This document shows positions 55,867-64,000 of a stretch of DNA of 64,000 nt, in pieces. The DNA is from Phialophora verrucosa (Eukaryota; Ascomycota; Eurotiomycetes; Chaetothyriales; Herpotrichiellaceae). Position numbers and translations under genes: made by a program. The stretch lies in the NCBI GenBank assembly GCA_002099365.1, contig MSED01000014.1, positions 2,232,001 through 2,296,000 on the forward strand. Direction: 5' to 3'. The number at the start of each line of letters is the position of its first letter. Position 1 is the stretch's first letter. The notes beneath the pieces are model-generated. The model searched no databases and was not told the DNA's origin. It worked only from the letters and a program-made list of their open reading frames with translations.

Positions 55867-57164
55867 TTCGTACCACAGAAGTGCGTCCACGCGTGACACC
55901 CCTGCAATGCGGTATGAGCGAACATGCCAACGCTGAAATGGAGCCCGACTCGGGGACCAACGTCTGCCATGATTGAGAACCGGATGCACTCGTCCCCGCT
56001 CAGAACAAGCAAGGGGAGTGGACTGAACTTGAGACTGAGGCCCCGGATTTGGCTATTGACACGCATTTCATGGTAGAGCCTATGAATGAGCTTGTCGACC
56101 CCCACCATACATGCAGGGGCGCCCGATCAGCGAGGCCGATGATTCGTAACCAGATCTTGCGCTCGTTTCTGGGCTTCCCGAATCTGAGATCGGAGGGGAC
56201 GCCTCCGATTGATGAGTGATTTGCACCGGCCGAAGATACGAGTGGCTTGCAGATGCGGGGGTGTTGATGATGGCCACAACTTGCTGAAAGCCATTGCTGC
56301 AGATACGAGGCGGTGGTGCATGTGCATGTGTATGAGAAAGCCCAAGTGAGGCACGCTCGATACAGCGAGTGGTGATGAAGTGTGAAATGTGCGCAGGGGG
56401 AGGGAGATCGAACGGCCTGCCGCGGATTGGTGAAATGCCCGCCCCATAGATGCAGAAAGGCGGTGGACGCGGGGTCGCCGTTGCTTATTCGTCGACTTCA
56501 AACTCACTTCGCTTACCAGCTCGAATGAATCACACCTGACAACACCAGGAGGCGGTCCTGCAAAGTCGGATTTCCGCTAAACAGGCTGCTCACAGCCTCT
56601 GCTGGACTCGCGCACGTGCCTCATGCTCAATGTGCTGAATGTCCCATGGCCATTCCGGTCGAGCATTCCAGGGAGAAGTGGAGAGAACCACCAGTCCTGG
56701 CGGGGAGGACGGACTCCCTGAAAGCCTGGAGGCCTCGCTGGATACGAACACCCTCTCCCTCTTACTGGCCCAAGCGGCAGAGCGACGGAATGATGGCCTC
56801 GCAGCCTCAGAATCATGTTGTCATGCTCGCCGTATCCGTCTCGAGCTGACCGTCGGGAAGGTGTCAAAACACACACCTACCAATCGCCAGCCGCAGGTGA
56901 GGGCAGGGGGAAATCAGGAAAGTTGGCATTGAGACGGTCCCTGCGTTGACAAAGGGTCAATCGAGTCTCGACAGGATGTCTGTGTCATCCCGGGGAAGAG
57001 GCTTTCACAGCCGCGACAAGACACTCGATACGCACCCTTAGGTTCACCTGCGACCCCTTCCCATTCATGCTTCTTGATACATTAACTTCTTTCACGTCAC
57101 GCCTCCCTGCCATTGAGCCAGCTGTATCTGGAACCTTTCCCACCGTCATCAGCCGGCGTCGACG

Positions 57165-60100
57165 ATGCGCTTGATACACCTTGATCAGCATGGCAGGCTC
57201 AGCCTGACCAGACACCTTACCAGCCAGATCCCACCGTACGCCATCATCTCACACACCTGGGGTGCCGAGGAAGGAGAGGTCACGTTTGACGATATGCAAA
57301 ACAGCAGCTGGATAGCCAAGGCAGGAAGTGCTAAGCTGAAATTCGGTGCCTTGCTCGCCAGGAAAGACGGTCTGGACTATTTCTGGATCGACACGTGCTG
57401 CATTAACAAAGGAAACCAGACTGAACTTCGTGAAGCTATCACGTCCATGTTTCTCTGGTATGCCACGGCAGCGAAGTGCTACGTCTTACTGTCCGACGTG
57501 TCTTCGCACCAGCCTCGCGTCACGGGTGGCGACACATCACAAGGTCCAAACATACGACAGGCCCGCTGGTTCACTCGAGGCTGGACGCTTCAAGAGCTCC
57601 TCGCCCCGAAATGCGTCGAGTTCTACTCTCAGGAAGGTCAATTTCTCGGTAACAAGACAACCCTCGAGCAGCAGATTCACGATATCACCCGCATTTCAAA
57701 GCATGCCCTTCGTGGATTGCCCTTGTCCAGCTTCACGGTTGAAGAGCGGATGAGCTGGGCTTTTAGCCGCACGACGACGAGGGCCGAAGATCACGCCTAC
57801 TGTCTGGCCGGCCTCTTTGACGTCCTCATACTGCCAATGTATGGCGAGGGACGAAACGCCTTTCGACGCCTACGGCGCCTGATAGCAGAAGCTTGTCGAG
57901 TCCCACTCAACGAAATCCCACGACCTTGGCAATGTTCCTCCTCTGATTCCTCGCGCGCGCAGACGAGTCCGGCAAGAGATTCCAACTTGCCCGCCAGATC
58001 CCCCGCCACATCAGCACCGGCCCAATGCACGGCAAACTTGGCGGCGCTAGCTTTTGACCAGATGGAGTCGCGGCGAGCTACGATCAGAGATGCCGACCCG
58101 TCCACCTGCAAATGGTTCTTGACACATCCTGCTTACTTGGAATGGGACACGGCGAACAATTTTTACCAGCACGGCGGTTTCCTCTGCCTCACCGGAAACC
58201 CGGCCACCGGGAAGTCAACATTGATGAAATTCGTCGTTGCCCATGCTGAAAGAGTGCAGTGTGAAGACGATATCGTCATCTCTTTCTTCTTCAACGCTGG
58301 AGGAGATCGGCTGGAAAAGTCGGCAGAGGGAATGTATCGTGCTCTATTGGTGCAGCTTCTCATACAGGCTGCAGATCTGCAAGGGATTGTTGCGGGATTC
58401 CAGTGCCAACCCTGGACCGTTGAGGTTCTGCGCGACATCTTCTTTGCCGCAATCGCCAGGCTTGGACCGCGGCGCTTGAAGTGCTTTGTTGATGGTCTCG
58501 ACGAGTGTGACGAAGGGGAGATCCGTGATGTGGTTGTCTTCTTCGAGGACGTCGGTATGAACGCCATTCAATGCGGGACCCGGCTCCACATATGCTTCGC
58601 TGGCCGGCCCTCCACCATTACTGGCATCCGCTTCGGCCGGCGGCTGATTCTGGAAATGGAACAAGGTCACGCCGAGGACATAGCCAATTATGTGAATAGT
58701 CACATGCGCGTCGGTAGTGGTGGGAGGGGGAAGACCGCAGAGGCGCTCGCAGCCAAAGTCCAGGAGAAGGCCGATGGCGTGTTTCTGTGGGTCGTGTGGG
58801 TGATCGACATCCTGAATGATGAATCCAAACGGAGCAACGTCTTCCACGTGAAGAGAACATTCGAACAGATCCCATCGGGACTCAGTCAATTCCTCGCATA
58901 CAAGCTGAAGAAAGACACCGACAGCATGCTGCATCTGGTCCTCGCTTTGCAATGGATCTTATTCGCGGCACGACCCCTGACAATAGAAGAATTCTACCAT
59001 GCCGCCTTAGCCGGCCTCGGTCGAGCAGCAGCGCTTTTCAAGTGGTGGGACCCCGAACAGTCCACGTCCGATCATATGGTTCGATTTGTGCTCGGCGCGT
59101 GTAAAGGACTCGCCCGGCTCACCAAATCCAAGAGACCCACGGTTCAGTTTGTCCACGAATGTGTCCGCGATTATCTGATCAAGGACAACGGCTTTGCTGA
59201 GTTGTGGCCAGATATCGGAGGTGATGTGCCGGCGTGGAGCCATCATGAACTGAAACGGTGCTGCGCGTCCTACCTCCAGACTGATCTATCCCGATACGTG
59301 CCCCCGAATCGACCGCTTCCGAACGCTGATAATGCAGACTGCAGACGTCTCCGAACTACAGTTACGGGTGTATTCCCCTTTCTCGAATACGCCACCCGGT
59401 ATGTATGGCACCACGCTGAGGAAGCTGTATCTACTGCGACTCCTCAAGGGGACTTCTTGAGGTGTTTCGATTTGAAAACATGGGTCGGCAAATCCAACCT
59501 GCTTCAGCTAGATGACACCAGGCGTCACCCCCCCAATACTAGTTTTCTGTATATCTTTGCGGAATACAACTGTCCAAAGCTGATCTACTCGCTGCCGCGC
59601 GACATGTGGACCGTGCGCGTTCAAGGGGAGCGGCACAACCACCCCCTTTTTGCTGCCTTTGAGAGCGGAAACCATGCCGCTGCTTCCGCGCTTTTATTGC
59701 GACCAGCATTATACCCAACCGAAGATGGCAACATCGAGCTTGGTGAGGAAAAAAACCTCCAGGCTATTGCGCCAATCGACGCCGAGGGACGCACAACGTT
59801 ACACTGGGCATGTAAATCAGGCTGGCTGGACATGACACAGCTGCTGCTAGACGCCGGTGCTGGCATTGAGCGGACTGACATGTATCAACACACGGCACTG
59901 CATTGGGCGTGCCAGTCAGGTTGTCCAGACGTGGTCAAGCTGCTGTTGAACAGGGGTGCCAACGTCGACGCGGCCGACGCGTCCACCTGTACCTCACTAC
60001 ACCGCTGCTCTCAGTGGGGTCACAAGGAAGTGGTGCAGCTGCTGCTAGACAAGGGCGCCAAGGTCAACGCGTCCACTCAGGTTGGAGAGACGGCACTCCA

Positions 60101-60476
60101 CCGGGCATGTCAGGGGGGTCACCAGGACGTGGTGCAGCTGCTGCTCGACAGGGGTGCTAACATCGAGGCGACCGACGGGTGTCAACTGAGGCCACTACAC
60201 ATTGCATCGGTACAGGGTTCTATGGGAGTGGCGAAGCTCCTGCTAGACCGGGGTGCCACCATCGACGTGGCCGACATTGTCGGACACACACCACTCGACT
60301 GGGCGGCTCTCCGTCACAATACGGACATCGTCCACCTCCTGCTGGGCAGAGGCGCCAACATCGCCATGACCGATCCGTTGGGATTCGTTACAACACCCTA
60401 CTACACGGCCTTGCTATGGCCACCAGGGAACAGCGCAGCCGGCGCTGGAGAAATGTACCCGGGCTATGGCTTCTGA
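57165..60476 (+). CDS. HET-NACHT-ankyrin NLR (HET-E-like incompatibility/immune receptor)
   Basis: 1,103 residues in one exon. The N-terminal HET domain (about 20-200) has YAIISHTWG, YFWIDTCCINK, CYVLLSDVS and RGWTLQELLAP. It is followed by the SWAFSRTTTRAEDHAYCLAGLFDV and MYGEG blocks typical of HET-E/D proteins. A linker leads to the NACHT ATPase: Walker A GNPATGKST (about 345) and Walker B LKCFVDGLDECDE (about 440). A helical region follows. The C-terminus (about 870-1085) has six to seven ankyrin repeats, for example TALHWACQSGCPDVVKLLL and VVQLLLDRGANIEATD. In fungi such receptors trigger regulated cell death on recognising non-self or alternative alleles. HET-E uses WD40 repeats, so the ankyrin version is a different sensor arm. 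Start MRLIHLDQHG is family-typical. Confidence 0.93.
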   Translation: MRLIHLDQHGRLSLTRHLTSQIPPYAIISHTWGAEEGEVTFDDMQNSSWIAKAGSAKLKFGALLARKDGLDYFWIDTCCINKGNQTELREAITSMFLWYATAAKCYVLLSDVSSHQPRVTGGDTSQGPNIRQARWFTRGWTLQELLAPKCVEFYSQEGQFLGNKTTLEQQIHDITRISKHALRGLPLSSFTVEERMSWAFSRTTTRAEDHAYCLAGLFDVLILPMYGEGRNAFRRLRRLIAEACRVPLNEIPRPWQCSSSDSSRAQTSPARDSNLPARSPATSAPAQCTANLAALAFDQMESRRATIRDADPSTCKWFLTHPAYLEWDTANNFYQHGGFLCLTGNPATGKSTLMKFVVAHAERVQCEDDIVISFFFNAGGDRLEKSAEGMYRALLVQLLIQAADLQGIVAGFQCQPWTVEVLRDIFFAAIARLGPRRLKCFVDGLDECDEGEIRDVVVFFEDVGMNAIQCGTRLHICFAGRPSTITGIRFGRRLILEMEQGHAEDIANYVNSHMRVGSGGRGKTAEALAAKVQEKADGVFLWVVWVIDILNDESKRSNVFHVKRTFEQIPSGLSQFLAYKLKKDTDSMLHLVLALQWILFAARPLTIEEFYHAALAGLGRAAALFKWWDPEQSTSDHMVRFVLGACKGLARLTKSKRPTVQFVHECVRDYLIKDNGFAELWPDIGGDVPAWSHHELKRCCASYLQTDLSRYVPPNRPLPNADNADCRRLRTTVTGVFPFLEYATRYVWHHAEEAVSTATPQGDFLRCFDLKTWVGKSNLLQLDDTRRHPPNTSFLYIFAEYNCPKLIYSLPRDMWTVRVQGERHNHPLFAAFESGNHAAASALLLRPALYPTEDGNIELGEEKNLQAIAPIDAEGRTTLHWACKSGWLDMTQLLLDAGAGIERTDMYQHTALHWACQSGCPDVVKLLLNRGANVDAADASTCTSLHRCSQWGHKEVVQLLLDKGAKVNASTQVGETALHRACQGGHQDVVQLLLDRGANIEATDGCQLRPLHIASVQGSMGVAKLLLDRGATIDVADIVGHTPLDWAALRHNTDIVHLLLGRGANIAMTDPLGFVTTPYYTALLWPPGNSAAGAGEMYPGYGF
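59785..60420 (+). repeat. Ankyrin-repeat array of the NLR
   Basis: Units of about 99 nt with closely similar cores (for example GACGTGGTGCAGCTGCTGCT, GAAGTGGTGCAGCTGCTGCT, GACGTGGTCAAGCTGCTGTT). Adjacent units stay similar at nucleotide level, which suggests recent duplication or gene conversion within the sensor region. Confidence 0.7.
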
Positions 60477-61420
60477 CGGGTGGGAAGGGCAAGGGCAGAG
60501 GCAGGGGTAAGCTCAAAAGATCTCTCTTGGTTGTTTGATTGAATACGGCAGGTTATTAGTACCCGTGTCTTGATTTCGGCCAAAAAAAGTATGTCCTCAT
60601 GTATGGTATACCTTCCAAACCAAGGTCCACGCGTGTCTATCCCACGCGTTCTTTACCGAACTCTACTCGTTGCCAGACCCTTCTTTCAGTGGTGCCACAC
60701 TGTCACCCCGTCATACTGGCAGGCTATTCCGCCATTATGCCTTCAAGGGGCCTGGCATCAAGTTCCACGGCTGTTGGGCTAGAGCCCAGGGCATGCGGCG
60801 CAACTGCCTGCTTACATGCTTGATGCGCCAGGCTCGTTGCCAACTCACCCAGGCAACGAGATGCTCTGCCATCTCATCTCCTCCTCCTCGACCTGCCCTC
60901 TTGCGCCGATCGCTGCCTACCACCATTGATCTACGGTATGGTACTGTGCCTTTCGATCGGATCGGTGGGGAGGACAGAAGTCTGTCTGTCTGTCTGCCAC
61001 TCACTCTCTGTCTGTCTGCCACTCTCTGTCTGTCTGCCGCTCTCTGTCTGTCTGCCACTCTCTGTCTGTCTGCCACTCTCTGTCTGTCTGCCACTCTCTC
61101 TGTCTATCAGTCCGCAGGGGACATCAGCTGTCGCTTATCCTTCCTCTTCTGAAGCCGAAGAATCCCCGGCAACCCTTCCTCTCCTGACAGCCGGAGAATC
61201 CCCGAAATTTATGACTTCATCGCTGCCTTTCTTGTCTCGCTGCCTTGTCGTCCTGAATTTACCTCACCACCTTCCATCTTCGACAAACACCCCAAGTGTC
61301 CAGTGCGCGCGGGCTCTGGGATATCCATCCTGTGTCCGCTGTGCGGCACGGAAACAAGCTGTCGCGTGAACAGAGCATGATACACATCGTCTGAAACGTC
61401 TCAAACACCTCGAATATCCT
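60477..61420 (+). other. Intergenic between NLR and its downstream neighbour
   Basis: About 940 bp holding the 18-nt tandem repeat (60980-61110) and otherwise unassigned sequence. ORFs across the repeat (60670-61369) are Leu/Ser/Cys repeats created by the microsatellite and not credible genes. Confidence 0.5.
60980..61110 (+). repeat. 18-nt tandem repeat (CTCTGTCTGTCTGCCACT)n
   Basis: About six near-perfect copies with small variants (one GCCGCT, one ACTCACT). Strongly C/T-biased on the plus strand, so it is a polypyrimidine block between the NLR and the next gene. It lies about 310 bp upstream of the next start codon. Confidence 0.9.
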
Positions 61421-62636
61421 ATGGATCTGGGCGAGGTGAAGGGCCCGGGCCCAGGCCCGCTTTCATCTCATCAACACGGTCAGTAAATCTGCTGGTGATT
61501 TTTCCCTTGCTAATCTTGGACATTGCAGGAAATTCGCCCGAGCGGAGCGCAAGGGCATCTTCACTTGACCGGGCGCGTACGTACCTGAAGAATTTCTATC
61601 AGTGGAAATCCAGGGACCCCGACGGAATCGACTCTTGCGAGGACTTTGAGGAGCCTTTCGTATGTCAGATATCGACGACCGAGTGGTGGAAACTGCGCAG
61701 CGAGTTCAAGCTCAACGACGAAACTGCACCCCCGTACGTCCTCACTGTTCTGTTCTTTCGAGCTCCCGCTCTATTGGTTCGAGAGTTTTGAACTGACCGC
61801 CTACCTTCAGATGGCCTAGATTTTCATACAACTCGGCGACATCAACTCTCAAAATCTTTGCCATGCCTTCCCCGGTACAAGAGTCCGTCGTGGAAGTTTT
61901 TCGAGAACACCTCGGACGTGCCGTACACGCTATTCATGAACCTCTCCAGAGCAAGATCAGCTTTGGCCAACGCACAGAAATTAGTGCGTTTGCTGAGGAA
62001 TTTGAAGATTCGGTGAAAATCCCCGACCTCGTACTCAGCGTTCAGAATATCCACAGAGAAAAAGAGATGAAATTGGCGATAGAGATCGGCTTCTCCGAAA
62101 CCCATCAACACCTTGAACAAAACGCCCAACTTCTGCTCAACAGCAGCCCTCCACCTTCGATCGCGGTTCTCGTCAACATCACCGAATCTCCAAAACACAG
62201 ATGTCCGCTTGCTTTCGACCTCCGCAATTGCGACAACCTCAATATCCCTCGGGACCGCAGAGAGATACTCGGAAGAGATTTCTCATACAAGGGAGAAGAT
62301 GGACCAGTCGAGTACAAGGGACACCAGTGGGCAGGGCGTATTTCGGAGGTGACTCTGGAAACCTGGGTAACCAATCCTGCGACCAACGAATCTGAGCGAA
62401 AGGGCAAGCGAATCCAGATTATTCCTCCGACACATTCATCCCCACAACTTCACCTCAGCGACTTCCTCGAAATCGGTCCCCACGATCCCCAGATGACATC
62501 CTTTGACTGGGATATACTCCGAGAGGGCCTAAAAGACGCGATCAGAGAACTAGCCGTGGGTAGGTGTCGCGATTGGTTGCGGCAAAGTCAAAAGCGCGCA
62601 GGCTTACTCGGCGACAAAGCTTACAGGCCTTCCTGA
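61421..62636 (+). CDS. Unknown fungal protein with a possible PD-(D/E)XK-like core
   Basis: Three exons: 61421-61478, 61529-61733 and 61811-62636, giving 362 residues. Intron 1 (61479-61528) has GTCAGT, a GCTAATC branch site and GCAG. Intron 2 (61734-61810) has GTACGT and TTCAG. All junctions keep frame (HGNSPERS, APPWPRFSYNSATSTLKIF). The conserved-looking part is SVKIPDLVLSVQ (Pro-Asp), followed by MKLAIEIGFSETHQHLEQNA (Glu in a strand) and PSIAVLVNITES. The pattern resembles restriction-endonuclease-like PD-(D/E)XK folds, though the ExK Lys is Gly here. The rest is polar with no membrane segment. It lies about 940 bp downstream of the NLR on the same strand. Function is unknown and the fold is inference. 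Confidence 0.7.
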
Positions 62637-64000
62637 GTGCCCAAGCCCGGAACGTCGCCGGCTACTCCACAGTCGACGCAGATCATGAGCTGGAGGCAGC
62701 AACAGGCAGTGAGCTGATGGGCCAGAGGCAAGATATTGGAGGGACATGCGGATCGTGGCTCGATGGCAACAGAGCAGTCGGCCCACGATCCCAAGTTGTA
62801 CCAGGACGTTGCGGCCAGTGTATGAGATATGGCATGAAAACAAAACGGCACGAACAAGGCCTCCACAGAGAGAGATAGAGCACGACGATGAGACGAAAAT
62901 ATGACGGGGCAGCCAGACCCTTTTCTCTCCAAGTGTATCCTGAACTACCTTTTTCCCTCTCTTCTAATTAACCCCCATGGCGCGTGACTCTTGCCAGCGT
63001 CTTTCTCGTCCCCGCGCACGACAGTATGACTAAAGTAATTTGATTGTTCACTTCCCTTCTTTCCGTTCGGGGTCCCGCTCCGAAACTGGTCCTTAAGTAT
63101 CGCGTCATTGGAGCACGTCATCTCTCTGAGGGTATACCAGGACGGTTCGGTCGCCCTGATCTATAATTGCACTCGCATCATTCTACGATATGCACGTAGC
63201 GACCACCAGGAAGCTCTAGGACAAGTGCGGCCCGATATGCCATCTTTCTGACGATCTCAGCATAGACATTCGTTGAGTTCCGGGAGGTTCCCGTTGTGGA
63301 CGGGAAACCACTCTTCATTTCAGATTGAAGGACTCTAGATTTGACACAAAGCACCTTGGATCACTCTACCGACGGGCGCGTTTCTTCTGTGGTGTGTTAG
63401 AGTAAAGAAAAGGAAATGAATGCCCTGTTTGTGCACTGAACTTAAAGGTAAGGTCTTCCCACTTTGCACCGCTGGTACTAAACTAATCGTGGAATAGGAA
63501 GGAAGCTCCTCTCATCTACTACACCATACCATCAATCTTGAAAGGTCTCGTGTGCTTGCTCTTTGGTGTGGAATGGTGCTCTTTCCACTCTCCCCCTTTC
63601 TAGGTATTTGGTCTCTGGAAGCAGCCTGCAAACGTTGTCTGAGATTGATTGACCGGAGCTCCCCTTCATGCGTACGACTTGAGTTCATCCGTGAGAGAAG
63701 GAGGCCGAAGAGTGGGATACCGAAGTGAGGTTGTGGTCTTCCTATTGCCTAGGCTCGACAAATTAGGGCCGCCGATGATCTAATACACCAGGTGTCCTTA
63801 TGGCTTTGTTCACAGTTGGCAGACCGCCTTCAGCCATTCTCAAGCTGTGGAACTACCTTTATCTTAGCTTGGTGACTGTCTGTGCTGACCCAGTAGACTT
63901 CCGTGGGTATCGGATAGTCTTTTCGAAGGGGGAGGGATTCAACCTGCCTCGGAGACTCGTCGCGACCATTATACACTTGCCTTGGATGGCCTCTCTGTGG
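62637..64000. other. Right-end stretch without convincing genes
   Basis: About 1.36 kb. Short ORFs at 62564-62932 overlap the previous gene's 3' end on both strands and look like shadows. From 63000 on no ORF of note appears. It may hold the promoter or 3' UTR of a gene beyond the edge. Confidence 0.4.

Larger units (their letters stand above)
52839..57164. other. 4.3-kb stretch with no convincing gene
   Basis: Many ORFs of 60-150 codons occur on both strands, for example 53185-53643 (-), 54243-54578 (-) and 56127-56507 (-). All lack domains, plausible start context or sustained coding composition. The DNA is not RIP-like. It includes a (CATCC)n-like run near 54298-54318 and CATGCCTCGCATACCTC-type repeats near 55828-55866. 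It could hold long leader sequence or non-coding transcripts of the NLR gene, or relics. I cannot support any feature. Confidence 0.45.

Noticed and set aside
60670..61369. ORFs of 119-160 codons across the 18-nt tandem repeat
   Set aside because: They are products of the microsatellite in different frames, with repetitive Leu/Ser/Cys translations.

Overview
The window reads as nuclear DNA of a filamentous ascomycete (Pezizomycotina). Introns are short (48-77 nt, GT...AG, with CTGAC/CTAAC-like branch sites). The housekeeping proteins are fungal, there is a HET-domain NLR and a SLATT-domain protein of fungal type, and a 19-kb AT-rich island carries the signature of repeat-induced point mutation (RIP). 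The class is not certain from sequence alone.

Left arm (1-24.1 kb): dense, conserved genes. In order: a long ankyrin-repeat protein running off the left edge (-); formyltetrahydrofolate deformylase (+); a secretory-pathway agmatinase-family enzyme ending in KDEL (+); VPS27 (-) and a DOA4/USP8-like deubiquitinase (+) sharing one divergent promoter; the tRNA 2'-O-methyltransferase TRM7 (-); coatomer zeta (+); the ribosome-quality-control factor RQC2/NEMF (+); and a two-TM SLATT protein (-).

Centre (24.1-44.2 kb): a calcineurin-like metallophosphoesterase gene is split by a 19,158-bp nested retrotransposon. The outer element is a chromodomain Ty3/Gypsy element on the minus strand, with 427-bp LTRs at 24566-24992 and 43297-43723 and a 5-bp target duplication TCCAG/TCTAG. 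A second, 11,680-bp plus-strand Ty3/Gypsy element with 299-bp LTRs sits inside it. Both are heavily RIP-mutated. The inner element carries, downstream of pol, a third reading frame of about 840 codons whose C-terminus keeps the Ulp1/C48 protease spacing (H-17-D, Q-6-C) under RIP substitutions. RIP-type stops also extend about 210 bp into the host gene on the right side only.

Right arm (44.2-64 kb): sparser and more accessory. It holds a decayed DUF3176-like membrane protein, a Yippee zinc-binding protein (+), a Cys/His-rich C2H2 transcription factor (-), a small unknown protein (-), a 4.3-kb stretch without convincing genes, a single-exon HET-NACHT-ankyrin NLR (+) and, downstream on the same strand, a three-exon protein with a possible PD-(D/E)XK-like core.

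Functional groupings: VPS27 and the DOA4-like enzyme act at consecutive steps of ESCRT sorting of ubiquitinated cargo, so their head-to-head layout is plausible co-regulation. RQC2, TRM7 and coatomer zeta are ordinary housekeeping genes. The NLR, its neighbour and the SLATT protein are the candidate self/non-self recognition genes.
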